Assembly (NCBI GenBank): GCA_963575745.1
Contig: CAUYUJ010011547.1
Span: 302,708 to 366,707, forward strand
From: Prorocentrum cordatum
Taxonomy: Eukaryota; Sar; Dinophyceae; Prorocentrales; Prorocentraceae
Direction: 5' to 3'
DNA length: 64,000 bases
Numbering within the stretch: the stretch's first letter is position 1; each line of letters begins with the position of its first letter. Positions 11,701-25,500 of the stretch are shown here, one piece after another. The notes beneath the pieces are model-generated. The model worked only from the letters and a program-made list of their open reading frames with translations. It ran no database searches and was not told the origin of the DNA. Made by a program: the position numbers and the translations under genes.

Positions 11701-13790
11701 TTTACCGCCCCCACTACCGATTCTGTTCATCTCACAATCGATCTCAACATCCACACGATTGATTGCCGACCATCCACTGATCGGTTCTTTCGCTGGTGCA
11801 ATATATCGAGAAAGATTGCATTCCCTGCTTCGCACTACCACCTGGTTCAGCTTCGGTGCTGAGAGCACTGCCGGGCTTTGCGTCTCATGGCGATTCGCGA
11901 CATTGTTTATACAGCCAGGAACAGGCACAAAAGACGCACCTTGGGCGTTCTTGCAGACATTCGTGAACATAACGGCAGGTCCCGGACCAATTTCCCATGA
12001 CGAGGAGTTCGAGACGAGCCAAAACTTATTTGCAGCCATGCGCGTAGACGGCGAACATATGGCAGGAGTCGAGAACAGCATTGACAAGTACGTCAAATGT
12101 GTATTAGGTCCGTTCAGAGCTTGTAAGCTCAACGTGCAGCGCTACGCAAACTGCACCGCGCGATACGTCGAGACCGAGGACGACCACGTCCAGCTTGACC
12201 AAGATTCAGCAATTTCGCCCCATGCTACACCCAGAACTGACTGGAGCTGGAGCCGAAAAACAAATAACGGCAAACGTGTAAAATTGTCATTCGGTTACGT
12301 GGAGCTTTAGCATGCGCCCTGATCACCCAAGTGTATTTAATGGTGAATGTGGTCTGTATACCACGTGTCCAATATCCGACCTGCATACAAGTGCGTCGAT
12401 TCAACGCCGCAACACGAAACCTGCGACAAGGCTTGAAGACAGTTATACACCACGCTAGGACTCCGACGGGAGGGGTGGGCCTACATAGCGACCCCGGCTA
12501 TCATCGCCTCATTGGCGATGCCGACGACGTAGTTCAGGGGCATGGCATCCGAGATGCCAGCCCACTACTGCGTGGACACACGCCTGGCGGAAAAGCAGTC
12601 GTTCATCTTGTAGATGAGGACTGGACATCAATGCTCTTGCATGCGCGTTCTAGCTAATCCGCCAGCAGCAGCCCGCAATTTGGAGGATTGCCACCCAACC
12701 GTAGTCACGTTACACGAGCTACTGGACCATTTCTTCCGACACAACTCAAGAACATAAGATAAACATGTGGCGTAGTTGCATCATTGTTGTATTTTCCATC
12801 CCCGCCGAATATGTATTCCAGTGCTTATTTGGTAAGGGTCTTAAGAAGCTTATTGGGTGTACCTGTCTTGGCCACGTAAGCTGGAGTCGACACATGGTGC
12901 GAATCTGTATCGTGCTTCGCATGCAGTGGTGTGATATGAGTGATATGTAGGCCGATGGACATGTCAAAGTTTGCATTGGTCGCGGTTTTCTTTACAAGTG
13001 ATCGCAGGCATCCAATCAACAAGTTCGAGGTTGAGCGACACACATCGTTCAGGGCCAACCAGTCAACATGTTCTGAGCCCGTCTCACATCTGGCCGGTGG
13101 ACGGGGCATGTTAGTTGGCATGGCCACGTGCCGATTGCTGTCCGGCCACGGGCTTTTTGTTTTGAAAGTCTTGCGCATGATGATATTTGCGGACACCCGT
13201 CCATATTGCAAGTTCGGTGGGCCCGATGCTCAACTGGAGCAGCGAGGTCGCCCTCCGTGCGCGCGCTGTTGCGCCAGCTCCACGGTGGGACTTCGTGTGG
13301 TTGGCCCTGTGTTGCAGTGTCTCACATGGTGCATATTGACGTGGTTTGGCGCTTGGTTCCCCCCTCCTGAGTCTTGAACGGAGGTCAAAGGCGAGCATCG
13401 CGAGCACCGTACCTACGTCCGCCGCCGTTTGTATCTCAAGCGGCGCGCCATTAGAATTTGACTACTTCGCTCTTGAGGCACAGTCGCGTTTGAGCAACGG
13501 AAAGAGTGTCGATCCTGATCCGTCGATGGTGCACTTTCCCGTCCCATCTTTTTATCACCCTACTACCTGCGATGGCTAAGCTATGGGATACAATCGTACG
13601 GCTTCGGCGCAATATATGGCACGGGTTACCATGCCCGTTTCGATTTTGAGAGCGCCCGATTTCGCCCGGGAATTGCGTGGTCTGGACCCTGAGGAATTTC
13701 ACGCGTCTTTCCGAATTGCATGACCAGTGAGAATTGCATGAGCCCTGGGACATTCCTTTACGTGCTGAAGGCACGGTGGCGGATTGCTGA
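11700..13790. other. About 2 kb without a recognisable gene
   Basis: The AT content is higher here than in the flanks. The longest frames are 11759-12310 (183 codons, plus) and 12825-13211 (128 codons, minus). Neither resembles a family I know, and no splice-consistent set was found. Confidence 0.35.
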
Positions 13791-13799
13791 TCTATGGAA

Positions 13800-14420
13800 T
13801 CGGTTCCTGGCACTGTCGCCTCGACGCTGGCTGCGTTCTCTTTGAAGCCGAGGTTCCCGTTCGAGCGTGCGCTTGGGGACCAATGTGTGCTGTCGGAGGC
13901 CCAACGACCACGACAACGGCTCTCGTTTGATGTCCGCTCGCAATTTACTCCGAGACCCATGTCCAGCAAGGGTCCCGGACGGCGTTTTCGCTCAAAGTTT
14001 CCTCGCGGTTCGATCGATTTGTTGGGGGCCCAATAGCGACGATCACGGCTCCAGCCTCGACAGGTCTTCCCAATTTACTCCGAGACGCCTTGGTCAAAAA
14101 GGGTCCCAAACTCAAAAAAAAATCTCGTTCGAAGCTTCCTCGCAGTTGATTCAAGTTGCTGGAGATCCACATGCGACGACAACAGTTCCCGCTCGATTCG
14201 TCTTCACAATTTTCGCCGAGACGCCTTGGCCATATGCATCATCACACTCAAGAATAACACTCTCGCCCAACACGCACTCACAATTCATTCAATTTTGTGA
14301 AAGCCGCTCCCGCTCGATACGTTCTCGCAGTCTACTCCGAGACGCCGCGGAGACCCCCAGAGTCAAAAGTGGTGCTCTCGACCAGCATTTTCCGCAATTC
14401 GCTCAACTTGGCGAGCTGCC
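13800..14420 (+). repeat. ~130-bp degenerate tandem repeat
   Basis: The motif CAATTTACTCCGAGAC recurs at 13941, 14071, about 14207 and about 14328 (spacing 130, 136, 121). Each copy is preceded by a GACGAtCACGGCTCC-like box and separated from the next by a TTTCCTCGC-GTTC box. At least four copies are present. Confidence 0.65.
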
Positions 14421-14588
14421 CGCGAGCGCAGTAGCTCGCGTGACGGCCATGTCGGCGCGGTGCGCACACAGAATGCACTGCCGAAGTGCTTCTCCCAGGC
14501 GTTGGTGTGAAAAGAACATCCCCCCGAGCGGGGGGTGGGCTCCCGAACGTGGTGGGCGGGTACATGGGAGAGGACGAAACACATGAAG

Positions 14589-14624
14589 GTCAAAGCAGCT
14601 TGTCATGTCAACGTTCGTGAGATG
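14589..14624 (+). CDS. Ankyrin gene, candidate exon 1
   Basis: Twelve codons between GAAG and a GTCGTC donor, ending HVNVREM. They would supply the end of a repeat just before TGHAPLH of the next exon across a 68-bp GTC-repeat intron. The phase fits. It is the least certain exon because it is three residues shorter than usual. Confidence 0.5.
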
Positions 14625-17600
14625 GTCGTCGTCGTCGTCGTCGTTGTCGCCCTTCTCGTTGTCATCGTCGTCGCCGCCGTCGCGGCCGCAAGACGGGGCA
14701 CGCGCCGCTGCACATCGCCGCCGGCCAGAACCCTGGGGTGGAGGTGGCCCGCCTGCTTGTGGACAGCGGCATGGCACAGGTGCGCCTGCAGACTTGCGAA
14801 GGACGGCCGACCCGGGCGCGGCTCGGCGTCGACGCCGTCGCCGTCGCGGTCGTGGTCGTCGCCGTGGTGATCGTCGCTGCCGTCGTTGTCGTCGCCGGTT
14901 GTGTCAGAGGCAGGCGATGTGAGATAACGGTGGTGGGCCTTCGGGAAGCCTTGGGTCGGCCATGGTTGGACGCAGCTCGGAAAATTGCTGCGCTTGGACC
15001 CCGGTTTCGAGTTGCCGTTGTGCCAACTCACCCTGCTCCGACTTTGGTGGTGGTGCCCGTCGAGGTGGTCGCCTTCGTCGGCGTGCTGTCGTCGTGGTGG
15101 TCGCCGCTTTGGTATTCGCCGCCGTCGTTGCCTTCGTCGTTCATCCACACCCCAGGTGGGGCAGTTTCGGAGGGCGGGCCTCAGACGGCTCCCACATCTT
15201 ACAGTCAAGCCGCTGAAATAAGGACCGCTTCACATGAGGGGCTCTGGGTATCGGGCCGTTCTTGAGACCTAGGTCGTGGAACCTATTCATGGCCGAGGCT
15301 CGCTGTATCCAGGAATGCCGCCACGTTCCTTATCTTGGAAAGAGCGTGTTCTACCGCTGCGGGCGGAAAACCGGGGGGAGCACTGGGGGTTCCCAACCCA
15401 TCCCCCCCCTTCAAAAACCACGGGGGGGGGGGTCACCAGTCCATCATGAAAAGGGAGGGGGGTCACTACCGGTTCGAAACCCCCCCCGGTCTATCATGAA
15501 AAGGGAGCCCCTAGGGGGGTCACTACCAGTTCGAACTCCCCCCCCCCCCCCTCGAAAACCGGGGGGGGGTCACTACCGGTTCGAACCCCCCCCCTCGAAA
15601 ACCGGGGGGGGGGTCACTGCCGGTTCGAACCCCCCCCCTGCGCCGCGGGCAAACATATTTCCGCTTCTCGGGACAGTTGAACAATGGTGGGGATGCTGGG
15701 ACAGTGGTGGGAACGGTGGTGGTGGGGACAGCGGTGCGGGGACAGTGGGACAGTAGTGCGGACAGTGGTGGGGACGGTGGTGGTGGGGACAGTGATGAGG
15801 GGACAGCGAGACAGCGAGACAGTGGTGGGGACTGGGACAGTAGTGGGGACGGTAGTGGTGGCAACATGGGTGAAGGCGGTGGTGAGGACAGTGGTGGGAC
15901 AGTAGTACAGTAGGGAAAGTGGTGGGGACAGTGGGACAGTGATGGGGACAGTGGGGACGGTGGGACAGCACAGTGGGACAGCGGCGGGGACAGTGGGACA
16001 GTGGTGGGTACAGTGGGGACAGTGGGACAGTGGTGGGGACCGTGGGGAAAGTGGGGAGAGACGGCGGTAAGATAATGGGACAGAGGTGCAGTGGGGACAG
16101 TGGTGGGGACAGTGGTGGGAACAGTGGGACAGCTCAGTGGGGCAGCGGCGGGGACCGCGGGACAGCGGGACAGTGGGACAGTGGGGACAGTGGGACAGTG
16201 GTTGGGGCCGTGGAGAAATGGGGAGAGTGGAGCCGTGGTGGGAACAGCGGTGGTGACAGTGGGGACAGTGCGACAGTGGTGGGGGCACTGGTGGGGACAG
16301 TGGGGACGGTGGTGGGAACAGCGGGGACAGTGGTGGTGAGGACAGTGGTGCTGGGGACAGCAGTGGGGGATGTGGTGCGGACGGCGGTAGGTACCTGGGA
16401 GTCGTTTGCTGGCGGTGGGCCTGGGAGGGAGGGGGAGGGGTTCGAATCGGTAGTGAACCCCCCGGTTTTCGAGGGGTGGGGGGGGGGTCGAACAGGTAGT
16501 GGCCCCCCCCCCCCGGTTTTCGAGGGGGGGAGGGGTTCGAACCGGTAGTGACCCCCCACGGTTTTTCGGAGGGGGGGGGAGGGGTTCGAACCGATAGTGA
16601 CCCGCCTCTGGTTTTCTGGGGTGGGGGGGGGGTCGTACTGGTAGTGACCCCCCCCCCCGGTTTCCCGGGGGGGGTCAGGGGAGGGAGTGGGTTTTGCCGG
16701 GGGGGAGGGGGTGGGTCCAGCAGGGGAAGGTTTTCGAAGGGGGGGGGGGAGACCCACGGGTTCCGAAGGAAGAGGGGGGGGTATGTCCCACGGTAAAGCA
16801 GCGGTAGATCACGCTCTCTCTTATCTTGGGTTCTTCATGGTAGCACGATGACTGTAGAAGGCGCGGGCCCTCCTCGAGGCGGATTGGGCGCTGCATCAGG
16901 CAGTGCATCCCGACGGGGGGGAGAGCAGGCGAACTATGAGGCCCGAAGACGTTGTCCGTTCTCTTTCGTGTATGGCGCGAGACATGCGTTCTTTCCTGTC
17001 AGGAGGCATGACCTCGGAGGCGACCGTCGTTGGAGGGTGGGCTGAGGAGGAGGAGGAGGAGGAGGAGAAGGAGGAGGAGGGGAATGACGGTCTTGGCTCG
17101 CCAGCATTGCCGTCCCTCTTGCAATACATCGTGGCATGGCCAGCGCAGCCAGCGGTTCGCCGCTTGCCCCTGCCCCGATCTTTGTTGCGCGTTGTCTTGT
17201 GCTGATACCCAAGATACTTACAGCGGCCGCCTCCTGGTCCGCCCATCATTTGGGGGCTGGAGGCCCGATGAACTTCACTGGAGGCAGTCATTCCGCTGGC
17301 TCTATTTTTGCATGAATCCAGCCGCTGCGTCTGCAGGCTGGGGTGCAGCAGCGCTTCATCCAGAGTTAGGTGCGGTAGATTCGCGTCGTGCCGACTAATG
17401 GCTACCCCGCCGCCAGCGTTCAACGTTGAACGCCACGGGCGACCGAGAATCGGTCGATGTTGAACGATTTGACGTTTCGGACACGGCCGATCGTTCAAGA
17501 CTGAACGCCGAAGTCGGCGCGGCACGAACCTTCAGTATTGTTGTTGCTCGTGTCTTGGGGCCCGTGCTGGACTTCATGCAGTGTGCCAGTGCTGCGGAGC

Positions 17601-18773
17601 TGCTGGCGGTGGTCCATGCTCTCCGCTGGGCGGTCCCGCCTGCCCGCACATTCACCGATTCTCGGTCTGCGTTCCACAGGTTGCACGAGCGAGGCCGTCT
17701 CAACACGTATGCCCCCCTGCTTCCGCTCGCGCTCACAATTGGTGCATGTCCTGGCACCTGGTCGACGAGTGGGGTGACGTCGGAATCATTGAGGTGAAGG
17801 GGCATGCTGCGCAGGTTGACGTCAGTCTTGGGCGCCGCACGGCCCGCCACAAGGCTGGAAACGAGCAGGCCGACGAGACGGCCAGAGGTGCTGCCGAGTC
17901 TGGCAGCATTCGACCCTCCCAGCGTGGCCAGTTGCGTCCCCGAGTCAAGGCGCCTCGGACGCGTGGGCACCGCGTGGGGCGGAAGGGGGGCGACCAAGCA
18001 GGCCAAGGGCAGGCCTCCCGTGCACGTTCCTCGGCGCCTCCCGGTTCCGAGCCCCAGGACGTTGCGAGTCGGACCGTGAGGTCGCAGAGTCGACTGGGTG
18101 ACGGCGGCAGGCGGCATGCGCTCCCCAGACTCCAGCTCCAGGAAGGCCCGCTCCTGGTCGGGTGCACACGCGGCGCCAGTTGCACCACCTCCCGAATCCG
18201 GTCCCTGGCCCTCCCGTGCCGTGCGCGTGCGTCTGGCTGGGGGCTCCAAGGTTCTGAGGCGCCACGGGGGAGCTCGGGCTCGGGCTCCGTGCCCATCGGG
18301 CCCTCCATGCCGAGCGTGTTTCTTTCAACAGTCCCCATGAGGCCTCTGGAGGACAGCTTTTTCTTCGGCACGATGTGGCCCGGGGATGGATCCTCGTTTG
18401 TCTGCTCTGAGCATCTCTGTTCGAGCCTGAAGGCGCTCGCCCCTCCGGCTTCTTTTTCGAGGCGGATGGTGGCGGCAGCGGTCGCGACAAAAAGGGGGGT
18501 GCGCCACCCGCCCGCTTCTTCGTGGTGGACAGGTTATGTCTGCTTCAGCTGTGTGCACAGGATTCGGGCATGGAGTACAAGAATGATGTTGTTGGTGGTA
18601 CTGGTGATTGTGATGGGTGATGTGTGATGGTGATGGTGACAATGATATTGATGATGCTGATGATGGTGGTGGTGATGGTGATGGGTGATAGTGTCGATGA
18701 TGATAATGATGGTGATGATGATGACGACGACGATGAAGATGACGATGACGATGAAGATGACGATGACGATGAC

Positions 18774-18804
<31 letters not shown>

Positions 18805-19014
18805 CTGATGAGGATGCTGGTGCTGATAATGATGGTGCTGATGCTGCTGATGATGATGATGCTGGTGCTGATGATGATGGTGCTGATGCTGCTGATGATG
18901 ACGATAATGACGCCGGTAAACGATGACGATAGCGATGATGACGGTGATGATGCTGAGGATGAGGATAGGATGAGGATAAGGATGAGGATGATGATAATGA
19001 TGATGGTAATGATT

Positions 19015-19048
<34 letters not shown>

Positions 19049-19316
19049 GTATGGTTTTGCCGCTGCTGATGATGAGTATGATGAGTGTTATGATGATGAC
19101 GATGATGATTATTATGATAGTGATGATGACGATGACGATGACGACGCCGATGGCGATGATGATGATGATGATGATGATGTTGATGCTGATGCTGATGATG
19201 ATGATGTTGATGATGATGCTGATGATGTTGTTGATGCTGATGATTGTGATGATGATGACGATGATGATGATTCTTATGATGGTGATGATGACGATGACGA
19301 TAACGATGCCGATGGC

Positions 19317-19365
<49 letters not shown>

Positions 19366-19408
19366 TTGATGTTGATGATGATGCTGATGATGATGCTGAT
19401 GATGATTA

Positions 19409-19471
<63 letters not shown>

Positions 19472-19483
19472 CGATGCTGCTGA

Positions 19484-19514
<31 letters not shown>

Positions 19515-22500
19515 GCTGATGACGATAATGGTGAGATGGTGTGCGAGGGGGGGCGAAGGAGGAGGATGATGAAGTGGAGGATGCTGGTATGGAAGAAGGA
19601 GATGAGGATGGTAGGAGGAGGGTGGCGGGGAGGAGGACTTCGACGATAAGGACGAGGAGGATGTCGTGGACCCAGAGAATGAGCGGAGCCAGGCAGAGCC
19701 TGAGTGGGCCCAGGGGATCCAAAACCTACATGTGATACTATGCTGTGTTTCTAGACTGTCTTGTTACGATGCCAGTCGATTTAAGTTTGTTGTATTTCAA
19801 AACAGAGGAGAACCTGAGTAAACCCAAGATCCATCATCGATGCTGCAATACACCCCACTGTGCGAAGTTTCCTCCTCACAAGTCCCTACAAGCCGTCCTC
19901 TTTCGGAGAAAAAACGCCCCTTGAAAGATCAGTACCTTGTGGGCCTGCCATTCGGAGGCGTCCCACAGACGAAACCATACATTTCAACGAGGCGTCCCAC
20001 GAGATCCCCCATCTGTCGCGCACAGGCTTGGACTGCTGGTCACGCACTTCGATGAAGTCGCAAGCGAGCGTTCCACTTTGAAACGGAACCGCCTGCAGCT
20101 GCTACATGTGTTCAAGTCTCTAGTCTTTCAGTTAAAAAGAAGTCCCAAGCGGAAAAAGCGCCGTCATCCATCCGTGTAGCAGTTGCAAGGCAAATTTCCA
20201 AGATGAGTGTGCGAAGGCGATCGCCTCGTTTGAAAGAACCACCATCCATCCTTGAAGCATTGGTATTTTGTATGACGAAAGTGCGCGGCGCTAAGGCAAG
20301 AACCCCATTTTGAAAACCACCCCCTGTATCTGTGAAGCTGCTGCGAAATTGTAAGACGAATGCGCGCGGCGCTACGGAGAGAAACCCATGTTGAAAACGA
20401 TCCCATCCAGCCTTTCAAGCACTGCGAATTTCAAGCGTCAGGACACACTTATGATGAGGAAGTCTCAGGCGAAGCGCCTGGGCCGCCTTAGCGGCACGTC
20501 TAGGGGTGCGACGCAGAGAGTTCATTCTTCATGAGGGAAAGAGAGGAGGAGGGGGTGCAGGATGAGTTGGAGGACGGAGGAGGAGAGAGAAAGGAGATGC
20601 GAGGAGGATGGAGCAGGAAGAGAAGGAAGAACAGGAGGAGGAGGAGCAGGAGGATCTGAACCAGCTTGTCCGTAATGCTTTTAACGCCCAGGGAAGGCGT
20701 CCTGGACTTCGCAATCGGTTGCCCATCGTGGCCCCCGATCGTGGCCCCCCATCGTGAATCGTGAAAGCTGTTGACGGCCTTCTGCCGCAAGAGTGCCGTT
20801 TTGTCGGCGGTTCGGGCTCATCGGGCTCCCTTGTGCCCAAGTCGGTCCGCCGTGTCCCAGCGCTTGCCTCGACCGCTTCGCGCGTTCGCCGGGTCCGAGG
20901 CATCTTCTCTGCGTCTTCGGCGCTCGGGGCCCTCTCTCTTGAGGCCTCCGGCCCTCCGGGAGCTCCCGGCCGTGCCGCGCCGGGGGTCAGGCAGGCCCAG
21001 GGCCTGCCCAGGGCAGTCCTCGTCCTCTCCTCGTCCTCTCCTCGTCCTCTCCTCGTCCTCTCCCTCGTCCTCGTCCTCTCCTCGTCCTCTCCTCGTCAAA
21101 AGCAAGTGGAGACGCTGTCCAAGGTCGAGGCGCCCGATGGTTCGGGCACTTGTCGGAACACGTGTCTTGTGGATGAGGACAGATCGCTCCAGAAGCGGTC
21201 CAGGACGCCCCCCAGAGTGTGCGGACTGCTTCGAGACGGGCGCGGCGCCCGAGACATCCTCTGGACCCGTTGGCTCTCAGAGGTCCTCGGTTCACCGTCG
21301 TCCTCTGCGGCCACTTGCGAACCCCTACCCCTGTGGCTCCAATCGACTCCGAGGTATGGGACGCCCCCGTTGGGGTGCACTGGGCTGCAGACGTCCTTCA
21401 TCCTTGGAATTTTGAACCCTGGCTGGCGTTTCGAGGATCCGACCTGCGTGGGGTAGGGTCTGCGTGTGGCTGCCTACCGTCAGAATGTATCCTCGTCAAA
21501 GTTTATCGTCTGCCTGCCCATCCTGTTTTAGGGTAGGGTTTCTCCTGGGGGGGATTTATCCTCATCCTGGCTTCGTCTCGGGGTGCGGCCCCAGGCCGGG
21601 GAGGGGGGGAGGGCGCCCGCCGCGGGGCCAGGGCACGCGCCGCTGCACGTGGCGGCGCGCGGCGGGCACCTGGAGATGGCTCGCGCCCCCGCCGGGGCTC
21701 GAGGTTCGAGGATTCGAGGGGGGAAGGGCAGAGGGGGCTCGAGGTTCGAGGTTGGAGGTGTTCGGACGTGTTCGTCGGTCTTCGCCGGCTTGCCAGCCTC
21801 GGGACGCGTTCCAGCAGCTGCGGCTCGCCGAGAGCGTTCGGTGGGTGCCAGAATCGTCCCGAACGGGACACCGGATGACCGAGCTCTTGCCCCAAAGCCA
21901 CCACTCTGACTTGGGATCCGCCCTGCCTTGGGCGATTTTGTAAGTTGGGCGGGTTCTTTCCGCCCTGCTGTTCAGGTTCCTTTGATGCCGATTTCCGCCC
22001 AACTTTGCCGTCGCTGTGTCCCGCCGTGCTATTACGGAAATGGCCGCCCTTTTTCAGAACAGGAAAAAACACATAAACACAAAGGGTTTTATTGGTTTTA
22101 CGCCAGAAGGGGGCGTCGTTGAGAGGGTGCCTGGCACGGATGCGGGGATCGGGGTGGCGTCGGTGTTTGGAGCTGGCGGTTTGCGTGGCAAGTGCATTTA
22201 GCTGGTCGCATGTGTTCGGAACGCGTGACGGGTGGAAATGCCGCTAATCAGCAATTGGCAGTTTTCTGCCCGCGGGCCAGAATCGTCGCGCGCTCGCAAC
22301 GGGGTGTGGGAAAGGGGGTTGGGAAGAGAGCGCGAGTGGTGGCGGTCGAGTTTTTCCACCACCACCACCACTACTAAGCTGTGCATCCGTATGGGCGCGT
22401 GGGCAAGTCACACCAAACGCGCGCTTGTGCCAGGAGAACCGACATACGCACGCCAAACGGGTCCGCGATTCAGTCTGCCAAGCGCAAAGCCATTGCGATG

Positions 22501-25500
22501 ACGACGACGAAGATGGATGATGATAAAAGGAAACCTACCGATATTTAGTCATTACCTAACAGCGAAGACTGATAGGTTTCTAGTTGACTCAAAAGAGCTC
22601 ACAGATCACTCCACAGGGGGGTCCGGGCAGGTGTTGGGGAGTTGCCGGGCGGCAGGGTGCCGGGCTCGTTTTTCACCAACAGTCACACACTTCGTGCTCT
22701 TCGACTTCCCAGAACTCCATTCCCAGGCCACATTCTGAATACCCGGATGCAACAGTCACACACTTCGTGTTCTTCGAGATCCCAGAACGCCATTCCCGGG
22801 CCACATTTAGAATAACCAGATGCAACAGTCACACACTTCGTGCTCTTCGACATCCCAGAACGCCATTCCCGGGCCACATTCTGGAGGGCCGGATGCAACA
22901 GTCACACACTTCGTGCTCTTCGAGTTCCCAGAATTCCATTCCCGGGCCACATTTTGGATGCCCGGAGCCAACTGTAGGCCACTTCCTGGTCTTCGAGTTC
23001 CCAGAACTACATTCCCGGGCCACATTTTGAATAGCCAGACGCTTCGTAGTCCTTCCGCCACAGCCGTGTTTGGTTCAGGAATTGCTAGTGACACTGCAGT
23101 CCACTGCATTCAATCGTGCCACTGCATTCACTCACTGCAGTCCACTCAGTTTCGATTGCAATGGCGTTCCCCTGGCCGTACCCCCATACCCAACGTTCAT
23201 CCGCAGCCTCTGCTCCGCGAGGCTCGTCCGAAGTGTCGCCGCCTCGCGGTGCTTCTCAGCCTGCGCCGCCTCGCGGTGCTTCTCAGCCTGCGGAGGAAGG
23301 TGGACAGACGCCTGGCTCTGGCGCTGTGCAGCCTGCGTCTTTCACGGTCGCCTCGTTCAATTTCGGGTTCGAGCAGGGCATGATGACTGGTAAGCAGGCG
23401 GCCACTCACTGCGCTAACTTCGGAAGGGTGTGCGCCACGATAGTGGAGACCGCTGATGCTGATATTGTCTGTGGCTGCGAGGTCGGTGCGTTCCGTGAAG
23501 GCTTTCGCCGAGCAGGGATCAACGTGACAGAGATCCTCAGTAAGCCTTTCGGTGATGGCATTCGCTTCTCGGAGGTCGACAACTACTTGACTCTCTGGGG
23601 GTTCCGCGGTGCTTCTCAGCCTGCGGAACTGACTCTGTGCGAAGACAGCAAAGTTTACAGGCCTCCTAGCGGCCGAGAGATTGATGCTGTTATTTCACAT
23701 TTTGAGGTGAACAAACCAGGCCATGACAAGTTCCACGTGGTGATCGCCAACATGCACATCGTGTGCGGCAAGAAACCGCCGACCATCCAGACTCGAAAGC
23801 GGACAGTTCGCAATCTCCGCTTGCACCTGGACTGCCTGGGAAAGATTCTTGAGAATCTGAGCCAGGCAGTCGTTCTGCTTGTAGTCGGCGACGACAACCT
23901 CACTTTCCAGGAGGCGCGGGAGGCTTACCAGCGCCAGCAGAACGACGAGAAGCTCTGGGAGGTCCATGCCACTCCGGCCGACCTCAAAGGCGACCACGTC
24001 GCGGTCTGCGGAGCAGTCGCCCGTTTCTGCTCCATTGCCGTTGGCGCGTCTTTTACGGATCGTGGCATGCGCAACGACGCACACGATGCGGTGGCGGTTG
24101 TGCTCACTCTCCCTGGTGCTATTCAGCCTGGGGAGAGCAAGAGGCGGAAGATTGTCGTCGAAAACGTCTCCGACGCCGACGTCAGCGTACAGGCGGACGC
24201 CGAGTCTTCTGTGCATTGGGATCGGTCGCCGAGTTCTACTCCTCCGCTTTCACCGACTTCACCGGGTGATCCCGACTACGTCGAGGATGTCGTTCAGAAT
24301 CGCGCGAACGACTTGCACAGGGAGCTGAGGCAGCTTTGGGACGACAGGTACGACGAGGAGTACGATCCGAAAGTCCTCCATCATCTCAGTCTCTTGCTTT
24401 TCAAAAAGAGGAAGTCCACGGAGCCAGCGGACACTAATCCAGCTGGCGCTCCTCAGCCTGGCTCGGAATATGACGCGGCCTTTGCGTCTCAGGAGGAGAC
24501 TGGCCGAGCCATTCTCTCTGTCCTTAAGCTTCGACATGACTTTCTGCGGAGCAAGAACATCGACGACATGCGCTACGTTCTCACGGAGCCTGAGCGCCAG
24601 GAATTGGTCAGAGTAGCTCGCGACCAGTACGAGCAGTCGCGGCAGCAGCGTGCGCTTCAGGAACGGGATGTCGAAAAGGGAAAAGCGAGAGGCAAGTCTG
24701 CGCCACAAGGGGGCCATGCGGTTCCGCAGGGTCCTAACAAAGGGCCAGGCGGTAAGAAAGGTTCTCACGGTGCTTCTCAGCCTGCGGGAAAAGGTGGCCA
24801 GGCCAAGGGTGCAGGTCTGGGTAGCGTCGCCAAGTTTGTGAAAGACCAGAAGCGTAAGCGGTGGCATCGCCATTTGCAACGTGTGGCCGGTACCAAACAG
24901 ATCTGGGAGGTGCTGGCCTTCTCAGGGCGCTTCGACGTTGATTGGCTAACGCAAGCGTTGCAAGCTGATCACAGTGAGGGCCGTGATGCAGCAGTTCCCG
25001 AGGAAGCTCTGCGGCAACAGCGGCGCCGGCTGCACCACCAGAAGGCCGAGGCCATCGCGCGCTACAACGAGGGGGAGCGGCTTTCCCGCCATCTGTCTGC
25101 CCAGGCTGGCCAGCCAAAGCCGAACTTCACGCGCAGGCAGCTGGACGTGTTGCAGATGTTTGAGAGCGGAGCGCTGCTTCAAATCCGCAACCAAGCGATT
25201 CTGGCGTTGGGGCACGGCCGTCTGTTCAGGGCCGATGGCGACTACCTGGACATCGGCGGCAGCACGGGCGGTGGCTCCAGGAGCATCATCGATTCTTGGC
25301 AGCCGCCGGACTGGCGTGACTTCCTCCAAGACGATCAGGACATCTGAGTTTTGCAAGTCTCCCTGCCCGCGGTGCTTCTCAGCCTGCGGTCTGCCGCTCT
25401 CCAGCTGCGGTCTCGAGCAGTAGTGTTCGAAAGCATGCGAGTTCCTGCGGTGCTTCTCAGCCTGCAGGTTTCGCAGCTTGCGCTCTGCAGTACAAGTGCT

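Noticed and set aside
18325-19722. 465-codon minus frame rich in His
   Set aside because: Antisense of the GAT microsatellite.
22677-23041. CRISPR-like array (73-bp regular spacing)
   Set aside because: The whole 73 bp repeats with no unique spacers, and the setting is eukaryotic.
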